Assembly (NCBI RefSeq): GCF_002954455.1
Contig: NZ_MSCC01000001.1
Location: forward strand, 819,205-883,204
DNA from: Photobacterium aquimaris
GTDB taxonomy: Bacteria > Pseudomonadota > Gammaproteobacteria > Enterobacterales > Vibrionaceae
Length of the DNA stretch: 64,000 nucleotides
Reading direction: 5' to 3'
How positions within the stretch are numbered: the stretch's first letter is position 1; each line of letters begins with the position of its first letter. Of the stretch, positions 38,729 through 49,114 are shown in pieces. The position numbers and the translations under genes are program-made. Below the pieces are notes generated by a model. It was not told the DNA's origin. It worked only from the letters and a program-made list of their open reading frames with translations, and searched no databases.

Positions 38729-39972
38729 TGTTTCGTCCTTTATCCCTCTATATAGGTGGTCGATTTAACCGTTCTAAAAAACGTAATCGTATGGTGTCGT
38801 TTATTTCATTGTCATCGATGCTTGGTATTGCAGTTGGGGTGGCAGTGATTATCATTGGTTTATCTGCCATGAATGGTTTTGAGCGTGAACTACAAACGCG
38901 AGTACTGTCTGTTATTCCTCAAGGAGAGTTACAAGCAGTAGAGCCGCCATTGAATAATTGGAAACCACTATTAAAGCAGGTTGAGCAACATCCACATATA
39001 ACAGCTGCTGCGCCTTATGTTGAATTTACAGCATTACTTGAAAGAGGCGCCAAATTAAAAGCAGTGGCTGTGCGTGGTGTCGATCCTAAAGAACAGCTTA
39101 AAGTGAGTGAATTGCCTCATTATGTGAAGAATAATGCATGGTCAACTTTCACGGCGGGTAAACGCGAGGTGATCTTAGGGCAAGGTGTTGCAACTAAACT
39201 TAAATTAAAGGTCGGAGATTGGATCACTGCAATGATTCCAAATACCGATCCTGAAATGAAGTTAAGAGCGCCTAAACGTATTCGTCTTCAAGTTGTGGGT
39301 TTACTTGCGTTAGGCGGACAAATTGATCACAGTTTAGCGATCGTACCGTTACAAGATGCACAACAATATTTAGATATGGGGCAGGGTGTCTCTGGCATTG
39401 AGATGAATGTTGATAATGTGCTTGATGCCCAACAAATAGTAAAAGAAGTTGGTGACACACTGCCTGTTTATGTTTATCTAAAAAGCTGGATACAAAAATA
39501 CGGTTATTTATACCGTGATATTCAAATGGTACGAACTATTATGTATCTGGTGATGGTACTAGTGATAGGCGTTGCTTGTTTTAATATTGTTTCAACGCTA
39601 ATGATGGCCGTGAAAGATCGTGCTGCAGATATTGCCATTTTACGTACTATGGGAGCGAGTAATCGGCTGATTAAAGCTATTTTTGTTTGGCATGGTGTAT
39701 TGTCTGGTGTACTTGGAAGTATTATTGGTTCGATATTTGGCTCATTAGTTGCGATTAATTTAACTCATATTGTACGAGTAATCGAAAAAATCGTCGGGCA
39801 TAGATTCTTATCTGGCGATATCTATTTTGTCGATTTCTTACCAACACAATTAGCTTGGCAGGATGTGGCGATTGTCACTGCAACAGCGATTGTATTAAGT
39901 TTACTCGCAACATGGTACCCAGCCACTCGAGCGAGTCGATTACAACCAGCTCGTGTGTTAAGTGCAAAGTAA
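38728..39972 (+). CDS. lolE: LolE, lipoprotein-releasing ABC permease subunit
   Basis: This 414-residue partner permease of LolC has the same topology: helix near 25-48, periplasmic domain, then three helices after about residue 270. The start RPLSLYIGGRFNRSKKRNRMVSFIS is characteristic, as is the SRLQPARVLSAK terminus. LolE is the subunit that first binds outer-membrane lipoproteins. It ends the operon and is followed by a terminator. Confidence 0.94.
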   Translation: MFRPLSLYIGGRFNRSKKRNRMVSFISLSSMLGIAVGVAVIIIGLSAMNGFERELQTRVLSVIPQGELQAVEPPLNNWKPLLKQVEQHPHITAAAPYVEFTALLERGAKLKAVAVRGVDPKEQLKVSELPHYVKNNAWSTFTAGKREVILGQGVATKLKLKVGDWITAMIPNTDPEMKLRAPKRIRLQVVGLLALGGQIDHSLAIVPLQDAQQYLDMGQGVSGIEMNVDNVLDAQQIVKEVGDTLPVYVYLKSWIQKYGYLYRDIQMVRTIMYLVMVLVIGVACFNIVSTLMMAVKDRAADIAILRTMGASNRLIKAIFVWHGVLSGVLGSIIGSIFGSLVAINLTHIVRVIEKIVGHRFLSGDIYFVDFLPTQLAWQDVAIVTATAIVLSLLATWYPATRASRLQPARVLSAK

Positions 39973-40003
39973 TAATTAATTGGGTTTGTATTGGTGTGAT
40001 TAA

Positions 40004-40033
40004 TAAAAAACGGAGCTTCGGCTTCGTTTTTAT
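40004..40033 (+). terminator. Terminator after lolE
   Basis: AAAACGGAGC and GCTTCGTTTT pair around a stable TTCG tetraloop, followed by T residues. Confidence 0.8.
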
Positions 40034-40572
40034 TTGAGTACTTTAGCGATATAACGTCATTAAGGAAGCACAAATATTATCAGTATCGTAAGATATTGAT
40101 TTTTGATTGTCATTAAACAAATAAGTTCATTTTGATGAATAAATAAATATAAAAATAATATTTAAAAGCAATTATATTGATGCTTATTTAACCGTTATGG
40201 TTATTTTTTGACCAAAAAAGTGATTATTATTGACGATAATAAACGTTGTTTTTTTTATTTTATGGCCTGCTGTTTTCAAAAGTTTCTCTGGTAAGGCTTT
40301 AAAATAAACTAATAGTCAGCACTGATGCAGGCTGAGGTTTGCCGGCGAACACTGATCAGGGGTATTATTATATATAAATTACGAACACTGTTCTTTTTTT
40401 TGTGAATTTATATTGTTTAATTTAACAGTGTCATTTTTACGTGATAATTTGGCGTTACTTAAATACAAGTATGCTGTTGTCGTTATTGGAAAGGGAATCA
40501 TCCTGCATCGATATGACTATTAATTATAATGGACAGCTATTTTGTTAATAAAAACACAATTTAGGAATTAAC
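40034..40572. other. Long leader region of the outer-membrane beta-barrel gene
   Basis: About 540 bases without a gene. TATAAT at 40525-40530 is a fair -10 box for the downstream gene; its -35 is poor. CACTGATGCAGG and CACTGATCAGGG form an imperfect direct repeat (about 40320-40362). GAAC-ACT-GTTC followed by eight T lies at about 40383-40400. This could be a short terminator, so a small RNA ending there is possible but unsupported. Confidence 0.35.
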
Positions 40573-41124
40573 ATGAAAAAGAATGCACTTGGTTTATTAG
40601 TAGCTTTTGCTGTAATGGCTCCTGTTGCGGCACAAGCAGCTGTTCAACTTCCTGCTGGCACACAAGAGATTGGTGTTCAAGGTAATGCTAAGCTTGGTAG
40701 TGGCTGGGATCTAAACTTAAACGGTTCTTACGGTACATTCGTAAAAGATAACTGGGAAGTTGGTGGTACTGCAACTGTTGCAGCAAAAGATGAAAACGAT
40801 GCAATTAGCGGTAAGCTAGGTGTATTCACTGAGTACAACTTTGTTAACTCTACTAACTGGGTTCCTTACGTTGGTGCAGCAACTGAGCTTGCAGCTCTAA
40901 GCTACAACGAAAAGACTGGTACTGATAGCAATGTTGGTAAAGATGGCGATTCTTGGGCGCTAAATATTAAACTAGCTGCTGGTGTTAAGTACTTCATCAA
41001 CCCTAACGTTGCACTAAGTGCAGAAGTTAACTACAACATCGCAACTGACGATATTGAGTTCTCTGGCAACAAAGCTAAAGATAGCCTAACTAACGTTGTA
41101 TTCGGTACTCGCTTCTACTTCTAA
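40573..41124 (+). CDS. Small outer-membrane beta-barrel protein
   Basis: This 183-residue exported protein has a signal peptide (residues 1-22, AQA cleavage) and about eight amphipathic strands, ending in the outer-membrane sorting signal FGTRFYF. The strands around NWVPYVGAATEL and LAAGVKYFINPNVALSAEVNYNI resemble eight-stranded OmpA-like or OmpX/Ail-like barrels. No OmpA peptidoglycan domain is present. Codon use is strongly biased (for example repeated GGT, GTT, CTA), suggesting high expression. Monocistronic with a strong terminator; the function is unknown. Confidence 0.75.
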   Translation: MKKNALGLLVAFAVMAPVAAQAAVQLPAGTQEIGVQGNAKLGSGWDLNLNGSYGTFVKDNWEVGGTATVAAKDENDAISGKLGVFTEYNFVNSTNWVPYVGAATELAALSYNEKTGTDSNVGKDGDSWALNIKLAAGVKYFINPNVALSAEVNYNIATDDIEFSGNKAKDSLTNVVFGTRFYF

Positions 41125-41145
41125 GTTTAAGCCCGTATACAGATG

Positions 41146-41180
41146 ATAAAAAACCCGCTAACTGTTAGCGGGTTTTTTAT
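41146..41180. terminator. Bidirectional terminator between outer-membrane protein and DedA genes
   Basis: AAACCCGCTAAC and GTTAGCGGGTTT form a strong stem with T residues after and A residues before. Confidence 0.9.
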
Positions 41181-41203
41181 AGCTATTGATAATTAACACT
41201 TAG

Positions 41204-41869
41204 TTAAGTGATGTTATTTTTTTTAATCCGCTTAAGCAGCCAGCTACTTAACAGACTAATGATTGCGATGCCTAAAGTAACAAAAGGCGCAACCATTAAT
41301 ATCATTGTGGTCACACGCGCAACATTTTCAGGCAATAGCGTTAATAAGTAACCTAGCCCAGTTAGCAGTAGTACCCATGCCGTTGCACTCAGCCAAGCAA
41401 AACGGAAGAAATGAGCTTGATTCTTAACCCTAAATCCCATCATTAATGGCAATAGTGGTCGTACAACAGGAATAAATCGCGCTGTAAATAAGGCTACGAT
41501 ACCATGGCGAATAAGTAGCTTATCAACAGTCTGCATTCGATGAGGTGGTACCATATCTACCCAACGTTTTACTTTTGGTAAATGATCAAGCCAGCGCCCT
41601 TGTAAATATGCCAACCAGCTACCAACTGCAGCAGCAACAATTAATAAAAACACAATCAGTTTAAAATCAATGATCCCCATGGCACCTAATGTGCCAGCTA
41701 AAATAACAATACTGTCGCAAGGTAGCGGTGCTGCCGGTAAAAATGCGCTTTCGAGCCAAATAACAAAGGTGACACAAAAATAGATCATTACAATACTTTC
41801 TGGGTTTTGTAATGCTGCAAAATCTTGTTGCCATAGCGCTGAAAAAATAGATACAAATGAATCAAGCAT
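41204..41869 (-). CDS. DedA family (VTT domain) inner-membrane protein
   Basis: This 221-residue membrane protein belongs to the DedA/SNARE-associated family. It has a re-entrant loop region LESAFLPAAPLPCDSIVILAGTLGA near residue 40, the family motif FTARFIPVVRPLLPLMMGF near residue 130, and several helices to a basic C-terminus. DedA proteins recycle undecaprenyl phosphate or phospholipids and need proton motive force. It overlaps the small exported-protein gene upstream by 8 bases. Confidence 0.85.
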   Translation of the reverse strand: MLDSFVSIFSALWQQDFAALQNPESIVMIYFCVTFVIWLESAFLPAAPLPCDSIVILAGTLGAMGIIDFKLIVFLLIVAAAVGSWLAYLQGRWLDHLPKVKRWVDMVPPHRMQTVDKLLIRHGIVALFTARFIPVVRPLLPLMMGFRVKNQAHFFRFAWLSATAWVLLLTGLGYLLTLLPENVARVTTMILMVAPFVTLGIAIISLLSSWLLKRIKKNNIT

Positions 41870-42281
41870 CTATGTAGTCCTTGTAGTCAGAGTCATAATT
41901 AAAGTAAATGTCGCGGTAATTGAGTGACCTTAACTGCCTACGACTATGGGTAAAACGGTATTGAAAATTAGCAAGCTCAAGAAGTGGATACCGTTGAAGT
42001 TTAGAACAATGACTTATTATTGGGTGTAATCGCTGAATGGCATTGTTGTTATAATTTAGAGCTGGAACAAAGCTCTTTTTCTCGGTTTTTGATAGCTGTC
42101 GTGTTTTATGATTATTATTCGATAAAATAAGGACATTATCGTTCAAGTTTTCTTTATTACTGGTAACGCTAAATGATGATGAATGTAAAACATACAAGGA
42201 GGATGTTGCTGGCGTAGTTATACTCGTGGCGTTTATTAGTAAAACGCTTAGCAGTAAGCTAAATAGAGTAAGATAACCCAT
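41862..42281 (-). CDS. Hypothetical small exported protein
   Basis: I do not recognise this gene. It would encode about 139 residues with one N-terminal hydrophobic segment (about residues 2-20, signal-like). An Asn/Ser-rich middle and a Tyr/Arg-rich C-terminal third (HSRRQLRSLNYRDIYFNYDSD) follow. ATG at 42281 has AGGTGA upstream; a GTG four codons earlier is the alternative. It overlaps the dedA start, which suggests translational coupling. It could be a fast-evolving envelope protein or a decayed gene. Its neighbour HdeD-like gene is also a membrane protein. Confidence 0.5.
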   Translation of the reverse strand: MGYLTLFSLLLSVLLINATSITTPATSSLYVLHSSSFSVTSNKENLNDNVLILSNNNHKTRQLSKTEKKSFVPALNYNNNAIQRLHPIISHCSKLQRYPLLELANFQYRFTHSRRQLRSLNYRDIYFNYDSDYKDYIDA

Positions 42282-42410
42282 CAACACTATCACCTAAGTA
42301 TAAAAAAAACACTTTTACTTAAATTTTCAACTAAAGGCAATATTTTTATAATAACTTGTGATGAAAATGATTTGTTGGTTATGTTTTTAGTAAGTTATTA
42401 TTTGAATTAT

Positions 42411-42443
42411 AAAGAAAAAGCTTCAGTAGAATACTGAAGCTTG
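42411..42443 (-). terminator. Terminator after the HdeD-like gene
   Basis: AAGCTTCAGTA and TACTGAAGCTT pair around GAA; on the minus strand it is followed by TTTTTC. Confidence 0.82.
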
Positions 42444-42466
42444 AATAGTAATTTTAATGTTAGTTT

Positions 42467-43024
42467 TTACTTATGAAGTGCTTTTTTCATTTGTGAACCA
42501 ATAAAAATAAAGCTAATTCCTTCAAATATTAATGAAACCCCAACAAAAATTCCTAATAGTGACATTGAAAACTCTGGATTGTGCATTAAATTAAAGAAGT
42601 ACACCCCAATCGCGGTAGACAATAAGCCACTAAATACAATCCAGCGCCAGCCTGCAAGATGCTCTCTGCTACTAAATCCAAATATCATTCGTGTAATACC
42701 GTTAAAGATCATAGTTGCAATCATTAGTACGGTAATAGTGACTAAACCAATAAAAGGTTGTCCTAAAATAAATAAGCCGCCAATGAGGTAAAAGAGTGCA
42801 CTAATGACATACCATAGTTTGGTTTTCCATTGTGGAATACTAAAGGTGTGATAAACCTGTACCAGTCCAATCACTAAAAAGATCACACCAATAATTGTGG
42901 TGATCGTCATGCCTGCTACAACAGGCAAGCTAATGGCAAAAATACCTGCAAGTGCCACTATTACACCAACGATGACAAACCATTTCCAACCTTTTGTCAG
43001 TAAACTTTTCACTGGGTTTTCCAT
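42467..43024 (-). CDS. HdeD-like acid-resistance membrane protein (DUF308)
   Basis: This 185-residue protein has six predicted membrane helices arranged as three short pairs, the DUF308/HdeD pattern. WFVIVGVIVALAGIFAISLP is the first helix, followed by TITTIIGVIFLVIGLVQVYHTF. HdeD in E. coli is linked to acid resistance at high cell density, but the mechanism is unknown. Single gene with its own terminator. Confidence 0.82.
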   Translation of the reverse strand: MENPVKSLLTKGWKWFVIVGVIVALAGIFAISLPVVAGMTITTIIGVIFLVIGLVQVYHTFSIPQWKTKLWYVISALFYLIGGLFILGQPFIGLVTITVLMIATMIFNGITRMIFGFSSREHLAGWRWIVFSGLLSTAIGVYFFNLMHNPEFSMSLLGIFVGVSLIFEGISFIFIGSQMKKALHK

Positions 43025-43330
43025 CTTATTTCCCTTTAATCAAATTATTAATGTTTATTTAGTTGTTAGTAAGTGATTGCTATTTAAGGATGTATTTTAT
43101 TTTTCAATAGTAGACGGAACAATAATAATTACTAGAGATAAAATGCAACTAATTAGCAATATAAGTTTTTGATGGGTGTTTGAATGAGGAGTGCCCAATA
43201 GATGTGCAGCAGATCGGTTAATCGTGAAAGGACGAGTAAGAGCTTTTAAAATAGTGGGGGCTATTTCTCAAAAAAAATGATTAACAATAAAACTCCACAA
43301 TGATGGAGTTTTATTGTGATAAAAAAGGCG
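43025..43330. other. Intergenic region between HdeD-like and DUF2062 genes
   Basis: AT-rich, with no coding frame. It contains the upstream region of the HdeD-like gene (AAAGGGAAATAAGATG just before its start) and the terminator at 43284-43317. Nothing else seen. Confidence 0.4.
43284..43317. terminator. Terminator after the DUF2062 gene
   Basis: ACAATAAAACTCCA and TGGAGTTTTATTGT form a perfect stem around CAATGA. Symmetric, so it works on either strand; the relevant gene ends on the minus strand at 43331. Confidence 0.75.
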
Positions 43331-43855
43331 TTAGCGAGCTTTAGGGATACGGAGTTTTCGGCGATTCCAGCTACGTACAACCGAGTAGCGCCATAGCCAG
43401 CGAATACCAAAATATCCGATTAATGCACTTAAAACGCTACAGATAAAGCAGCCAAGTAAGAATGGAGGACCGATTTGGCTCATTTGATTTAACAAGAAAT
43501 CCCATGTTAATTCAAAATGAAATCCAACATCTGGGCTATGTAATACCCATGCACCTAGTTTGTAAGCACCATAAAAGAGTACTGGCATAGTGACAGGATT
43601 ACTAACCCATACTAGCGCAACAGAGAGCGGTAAATTTACACCAAACATAATCGCTAAACCTGCAGCCATTAACATTTGACTAGGGAGTGGAACAAAGGCC
43701 ATAAACAGACCAACAGCAAATGCGCCAGACGCTGAGCGGCGGTTTAAACACCATAAATTAGGGTTATAAAGTAGATTTCCAAATATTTTCAACGCTTTTT
43801 GGCGTTTAATTACTTCATGGCTAGGCAGAAATTTTTTAATGAAATGTCTTGGCAT
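43331..43855 (-). CDS. DUF2062 membrane protein
   Basis: This 174-residue protein starts with a basic segment (MPRHFIKKFLPSHEVIKRQKAL), then SASGAFAVGLFMAFVPLPSQML and ALVWVSNPVTMPVLFYGAYKLG. These are the hallmarks of DUF2062 proteins. It has about three membrane helices and a basic C-terminus. Function is unknown. It is divergent from comEC with only about 30 bases between the starts, an arrangement I recall for other Vibrionaceae. Confidence 0.82.
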   Translation of the reverse strand: MPRHFIKKFLPSHEVIKRQKALKIFGNLLYNPNLWCLNRRSASGAFAVGLFMAFVPLPSQMLMAAGLAIMFGVNLPLSVALVWVSNPVTMPVLFYGAYKLGAWVLHSPDVGFHFELTWDFLLNQMSQIGPPFLLGCFICSVLSALIGYFGIRWLWRYSVVRSWNRRKLRIPKAR

Positions 43856-43884
43856 AATAATTTTTTTAAACTGGCTAAGGCCAT

Positions 43885-46179
43885 ATGGTTCAAATATTTA
43901 TAGCAAGTATCAGCGGTTTTCTATCGTTACATTTTTTTAATATATTGCCGCCATATTGGTATTTGCTGTTACCAATATCTGTTGGTGTCATTATATTTAT
44001 AGTGTGTCGAAATGTTATCGTTATTTGCTTTTCACTTGCTATATTATGGGTTGTTTTTGATGCTAATCAATATATTAACAATATAGATAGCATTCCAAAA
44101 AACAGAACTAATATTACCATAGATGTTAGCGTTAGTACGCTTTTTAATGAAAATATACCAGTTGAGAATTTTGAGGTCAAAGTACTCAACTTACATTCCG
44201 CCAATGTTGATTTTGTTTTTCCAATACGGCTAATGGTGATGTGGAAAGATCCTCCGCAGTTGAAGCAAGGACAAGTATGGCGATTACCTGTAAGGATAAG
44301 CCGTATTGTTGGTCGAGTTAATCAGGCTGGTTTTGATGGTGAACAATATGCTTTAAGTCGTGGTATTCATGGTCGTGCAGTGGTGAACAGCGGTAATGTA
44401 ATACCAATACGTATCTCTTCATCAACCTCATTGAGACAGCAATGGTTAGATCAAATTACGCCATTACTTAAAAACAGAGATAATCAAAGCTATTTAACCG
44501 CATTAACCTTTGGACTGAGAGATGGACTTAAGGCTCAAGATTGGGTTTATCTACGTGATAGTGGTTTAGCACATTTATTAGCAATATCAGGACTTCATAT
44601 CGGACTTGCGATGTTAATGGGGTGGTGGTTAGGCTATGTATTACGGTTATGCCTTCCGCAAACACATTATTGGTTATGGCTACCGTTATTGAGTGGATTG
44701 GCTTTTGCGTTAGGTTATGCATGGCTAGCAGGTTTTAGTTTACCCACTTTGCGTGCATTACTAATGTGTTTAATCGTCGGTATTTTAAGAATAACTGCAA
44801 TCTATTGGCTGCCGTGGCAGGTGGTATTAGTGACTGTCGGCATCTGCTTGTTATGGCAACCTTTTGTGAGCTACAGTGCGGGGTTCTGGCTATCTTTTGG
44901 TGCTGTTATTATATTTTTAGCCCTGATGATGACAGATGACACACCAGATTTGGTGGCTTTACCTTGGTATCATCGCGGGTATCAAAAGATAAAATACCTC
45001 TGTAAGTTACAAGGCTATTTATTACTGTTAATGCTGCCAATGCAATGGTGGTGGTTTGGCGGTGTATCTCTCGCTGCACCATTAACTAATTTAGTTGCCG
45101 TGCCTTGGGTCAGTATTATTACCGTTCCCTTAGTGTTAATTGGTGTCATAACGTCATGGTGGCCTTGGTTGTCGTCTTGGTGCTGGCTACTGGCTGATTT
45201 GTCACTGAATCCTATTTTAAATGTTGCAGCGTGGAGTCATGGTGCGTGGATGATGTTACCAGCCGCTATAACATCATGGCTGGTGATTGGTGCAATAACT
45301 ATCGTTGTATGGCCATTATTACCTTTACGGTTTTTTCGATGGCTTTATTGCAGTGTTATTTTTATTGTAGTGAGTTGGCGCTGGGAAAATAATCATCATC
45401 AACAGCCGCAATGGACACTCAGTGTCTTAGATGTAGGCCACGGTTTAGCCATTTTAATTGAAAAACAACAGCGAGTGTTTATTTATGATACGGGGAATTC
45501 GTGGAATGAAAACAGCATTGCAAAATCTGTCATTACTCCAATATTGGCTTATAAAGGAATAACCGCTGTTGATGGGGTAATTTTGAGCCATGCTGATAGT
45601 GATCATGCTGGTGGTAGTGAGTATCTTATTCAGCGTTATCAGCCTATTGCGAAATACAGTAGTGATCAACGAGCAGAATTTTCTGAGTGTGTTATAGGAC
45701 AAGCGTGGCAGTGGCAAGGTCTTGATTTTGTAGTTAAGTGGCCACCTAAAGTAACAGCTCGAGCAACCAATTCAGATTCTTGTGTTATTCGAGTTCAAAC
45801 GATTGGCGGTCAGGGGCCAAGTATTTTATTAACAGGGGACATCGACGCTAAATCAGAATTAGTGATGTTAATGCAAACTCAAGCTTGGCAGGCTGATATA
45901 ATAATCGTGCCGCATCATGGCAGTAATACTTCTTCAACCCAAACCTTACTCAGTGCTATTCAGCCATCGTTAGCTGTCGCTTCTATTGGCCACTTTAATC
46001 CATGGGAGCTACCGTCTCAAATGGTGAAAAAACGCTATCAAGATAATCATATTGCTTGGCTAAGTACTCAAGATAGTGGTCAAATAACGATTACCATGAC
46101 AGAGGATGATTACAGTTTTAAAAGGCAACGTAATTATTCTCAACAATGGTATCGACCCAAATGGCTGACTAAACAATAA
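43885..46179 (+). CDS. comEC: ComEC/Rec2 competence DNA channel
   Basis: This 764-residue inner-membrane channel carries transforming DNA across the membrane. N-terminal helices are followed by an OB-like periplasmic domain (about 90-190) and the competence domain helices (LLAISGLHIGLAMLM near residue 230). A C-terminal metallo-beta-lactamase-like domain from about 510 carries LDVGHGLAILI, LSHADSDHAGG and VPHHGSNTSS. Length is usual. It begins the comEC-msbA-lpxK run shared with E. coli (ycaI). Expression in Vibrio depends on TfoX and chitin; no site was identified. Confidence 0.92.
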   Translation: MVQIFIASISGFLSLHFFNILPPYWYLLLPISVGVIIFIVCRNVIVICFSLAILWVVFDANQYINNIDSIPKNRTNITIDVSVSTLFNENIPVENFEVKVLNLHSANVDFVFPIRLMVMWKDPPQLKQGQVWRLPVRISRIVGRVNQAGFDGEQYALSRGIHGRAVVNSGNVIPIRISSSTSLRQQWLDQITPLLKNRDNQSYLTALTFGLRDGLKAQDWVYLRDSGLAHLLAISGLHIGLAMLMGWWLGYVLRLCLPQTHYWLWLPLLSGLAFALGYAWLAGFSLPTLRALLMCLIVGILRITAIYWLPWQVVLVTVGICLLWQPFVSYSAGFWLSFGAVIIFLALMMTDDTPDLVALPWYHRGYQKIKYLCKLQGYLLLLMLPMQWWWFGGVSLAAPLTNLVAVPWVSIITVPLVLIGVITSWWPWLSSWCWLLADLSLNPILNVAAWSHGAWMMLPAAITSWLVIGAITIVVWPLLPLRFFRWLYCSVIFIVVSWRWENNHHQQPQWTLSVLDVGHGLAILIEKQQRVFIYDTGNSWNENSIAKSVITPILAYKGITAVDGVILSHADSDHAGGSEYLIQRYQPIAKYSSDQRAEFSECVIGQAWQWQGLDFVVKWPPKVTARATNSDSCVIRVQTIGGQGPSILLTGDIDAKSELVMLMQTQAWQADIIIVPHHGSNTSSTQTLLSAIQPSLAVASIGHFNPWELPSQMVKKRYQDNHIAWLSTQDSGQITITMTEDDYSFKRQRNYSQQWYRPKWLTKQ

Positions 46180-46319
46180 AATAATAACCGTGACAGGTCG
46201 TTAATGGTGTTTTTGTGAGCGGAAAAAACGCTTTAATAAAAAATGGGTATGGACAAATTTGGTTGATAGCAATGTTAAGGGTAGAATAGGAGTATTGTAT
46301 TTCATCCAAATTGGCATTC

Positions 46320-48077
46320 ATGACGCAATTAACAGAAAAATCAACCAAAGATACTTATAAAAGATTGTGGCCTTATATCAAAGTTTATAAAGCCGGTATT
46401 ATTGTGGCTGTCATTGCGCTGATTATAAATGCAGCGGGTGACACACTAATGCTTTCGATGATCAAGCCACTACTTGATAAAAGTTTTGGTGGCTTTGATA
46501 GCATGGATTCAGGATTCCTTGCCATGATGCCAATTTATCTTGTTGGCTTAATGATCATGCGTGGTGCTAGTGGTTTTGTGTCAACCTATTGTTTATCATG
46601 GGTTTCTGGCAATGTTGTAATGAACCTTCGTCGCCAATTATTTCAGCACTTTATGAGAATGCCAGTAGCATTCTTTGATAAAGAAGCGTCAGGTGCATTG
46701 TTATCACGTATCACTTATGACTCTGAGCAGGTTGCTTCAGCCACCAGTAGCGCATTAGTGAGTATCGTTCGTGAAGGTGCATCTATTATTGGCTTGATGG
46801 TGCTGATGTTTTGGAATAGCTGGCAGTTATCTGCGATTTTAATCGTTATCGCGCCAGTGGTTGCGATTAGTATTAGTATTGTTTCTAAACGTTTTCGTAA
46901 AATCTCACGCAGTATGCAAGATGCAATGGGATCGGTGACTTCTTCAGCAGAGCAAATGCTAAAAGGCCATAAAGTAGTATTAAGCTATGGTGGTCAACAG
47001 GTTGAGAAAGAACGTTTTGATTACGTAAGTAACTCAATGCGTCGTCAAAGTATGAAACTTGTCTCTGCACAAGCGATAGCGAACCCAATTATTCAAATTA
47101 TTGCTTCACTTGCATTGGTTGTGGTGCTGATCCTAGCTAACACACCATCATTACGAGAAACATTAACACCGGGTACATTTGCGGTTGTGTTTGGTGCAAT
47201 GTTTGGTTTGATGCGTCCGTTAAAATCATTAACTAATGTTACTTCTCAGTTTCAACGTGGTATGGCTGCATGTCATACATTATTTGAGTTAATGGATTTA
47301 GAAACTGAAAAAGATAACGGTAAGCATGAAGTTAAGCGTGTTAACGGTGATGTATCAGTTAAAGATATAACTTTTACTTACCCAACTAAAGATACACCTG
47401 CATTACGTAATGTTAGTTTTGAGCTTCCTGCTGGTAAAACGGTAGCATTGGTTGGCCGATCTGGCTCAGGTAAAAGTACCATTGCTAACTTGTTGACCCG
47501 TTTTTATGATATTGACTCTGGCGAGTTGCATTTAGATGGTATTGAGCTAAAAGATTACACTTTAGCTAATTTACGCTCTCAGGTTGCGGTAGTATCGCAA
47601 AACGTGCATTTATTTAATGACACTATTGCTAATAATATCGCTTATGCCAGCGGTGATACCTATACTCGCGCCGATATTGAACGAGTAGCTGAACTTGCTT
47701 ATGCGATGGACTTTATTAAAGACATGGATCATGGGCTTGATACTATTATCGGTGAAAATGGTGTGAGTTTGTCAGGCGGACAGCGCCAACGTCTTGCTAT
47801 TGCACGTGCATTGCTACGTAACGCACCTGTCTTAGTTCTTGATGAAGCAACATCTGCGTTGGATACCGAGTCTGAGCGTGCGATTCAACGCGCATTAGAT
47901 GAACTACAAAAAGATCGTACTGTATTAGTGATCGCTCACCGTTTATCAACAATTGAAAATGCCGATCAGATTCTAGTAGTTGATGATGGTGAAATTATTG
48001 AACGTGGCACCCATGGTGAGTTAATTAGCCATAATGGTGCTTATGCGCAACTTCATCGTATTCAATTTGGTGATTAA
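46320..48077 (+). CDS. msbA: MsbA, lipid A-core flippase
   Basis: This 585-residue ABC exporter half-transporter forms a homodimer that flips lipid A-core across the inner membrane. Six helices lie in residues 1-330. The nucleotide domain has Walker [13 protein letters not shown], signature [16 protein letters not shown] and Walker [17 protein letters not shown] at 46320 is chosen; a TTG three codons upstream is less likely. The family length is 582. It is followed after 2 bases by lpxK. Confidence 0.96.
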   Translation: MTQLTEKSTKDTYKRLWPYIKVYKAGIIVAVIALIINAAGDTLMLSMIKPLLDKSFGGFDSMDSGFLAMMPIYLVGLMIMRGASGFVSTYCLSWVSGNVVMNLRRQLFQHFMRMPVAFFDKEASGALLSRITYDSEQVASATSSALVSIVREGASIIGLMVLMFWNSWQLSAILIVIAPVVAISISIVSKRFRKISRSMQDAMGSVTSSAEQMLKGHKVVLSYGGQQVEKERFDYVSNSMRRQSMKLVSAQAIANPIIQIIASLALVVVLILANTPSLRETLTPGTFAVVFGAMFGLMRPLKSLTNVTSQFQRGMAACHTLFELMDLETEKDNGKHEVKRVNGDVSVKDITFTYPTKDTPALRNVSFELPAGKTVALVGRSGSGKSTIANLLTRFYDIDSGELHLDGIELKDYTLANLRSQVAVVSQNVHLFNDTIANNIAYASGDTYTRADIERVAELAYAMDFIKDMDHGLDTIIGENGVSLSGGQRQRLAIARALLRNAPVLVLDEATSALDTESERAIQRALDELQKDRTVLVIAHRLSTIENADQILVVDDGEIIERGTHGELISHNGAYAQLHRIQFGD

Positions 48078-48079
48078 TA

Positions 48080-49114
48080 GTGGCCTCATTGATTGAAGCT
48101 ATCTGGTATCAACCTGTACTTAGTGGAAAAGTACGGGTTGTTTACTGGCTACTATGGCCATTATTGTGGCCGCTTAGTGCGCTATTTGGTGTAATAAGTC
48201 GTCGTAAACGACAGCAATATGCTAACGGTAAAAAAATAGCCTATCGAGCGCCTGTTCCGGTTGTTATTGTCGGTAATATTACCGCAGGTGGTAATGGTAA
48301 AACGCCCGTTGTGGTGTGGCTAGTTGAACAACTATTAGCACAAGGATTAAAACCTGGCGTGGTATCGCGTGGGTATGGAGGGAAAGCGCCATATTATCCT
48401 TATTTTGTTGAGAGTGATACCAGCACCGAGATAGCGGGTGATGAGCCTGTACTCATTCGCCGTCGCACTGGTGTGCCTGTTGCCGTTGCACCAGTGCGCA
48501 GTGAAGCAGTAAAACTACTCTTGAAACATGATGTTGATGTCATTATTACCGATGATGGCTTACAACATTATGCCCTTGCGCGTGATATTGAGTTAGTTGT
48601 CATTGACGGCCAACGTCGATTTGGTAATCAACATTTATTACCTTTAGGCCCACTGCGTGAATCATGTAAGCGATTAACTGAGGTTGATTTTCTTATCTGT
48701 AATGGCGGTCAAGCGCACACGAATGAAGCTACAATGCATTTAGCACCATCAGAATTAATTAATATTAAGACTGGTGCTCGTTGTGCTGCTACATCATTAA
48801 CAGCAGTTGTAGCGATGGCTGGCATTGGTCACCCGCCACGATTTTTTACGACATTGAATACGCTAGGTGTAAAGCCCATTGTTTGTCAGCCTTTTGCTGA
48901 TCATCAACCCTTTACACATCAGGCGTTGTTAGATTTAGCCCAACAAGGGCAACACTTAGTAATGACTGAAAAAGATGCGGTAAAATGTTACCCATTTGCT
49001 GAGGATAATTGGTGGTATTTGCCTGTTGACGCAGTTATCTCCGAACCACAAGCATCAGCTATTATTAAACGGATTATAGAGGTTAAGGAAAAGTATGGAT
49101 CACCGTCTGCTTGA
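48080..49114 (+). CDS. lpxK: Tetraacyldisaccharide 4'-kinase
   Basis: This 344-residue lipid A kinase phosphorylates the 4' position of the disaccharide precursor. One N-terminal membrane-associated helix (about 20-40) is followed by the P-loop [11 protein letters not shown] at residues 65-75. Then come SRGYGG, GDEPVLI, and [19 protein letters not shown] with the catalytic Asp-His region. The start is GTG, two bases after the msbA stop. The next gene, ycaR, begins inside its last codons. Confidence 0.94.
   Translation: MASLIEAIWYQPVLSGKVRVVYWLLWPLLWPLSALFGVISRRKRQQYANGKKIAYRAPVPVVIVGNITAGGNGKTPVVVWLVEQLLAQGLKPGVVSRGYGGKAPYYPYFVESDTSTEIAGDEPVLIRRRTGVPVAVAPVRSEAVKLLLKHDVDVIITDDGLQHYALARDIELVVIDGQRRFGNQHLLPLGPLRESCKRLTEVDFLICNGGQAHTNEATMHLAPSELINIKTGARCAATSLTAVVAMAGIGHPPRFFTTLNTLGVKPIVCQPFADHQPFTHQALLDLAQQGQHLVMTEKDAVKCYPFAEDNWWYLPVDAVISEPQASAIIKRIIEVKEKYGSPSA

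Noticed and set aside
39272..39460. Minus-strand open frame inside lolE
   Set aside because: Shadow of a strongly conserved gene with no ribosome binding site.
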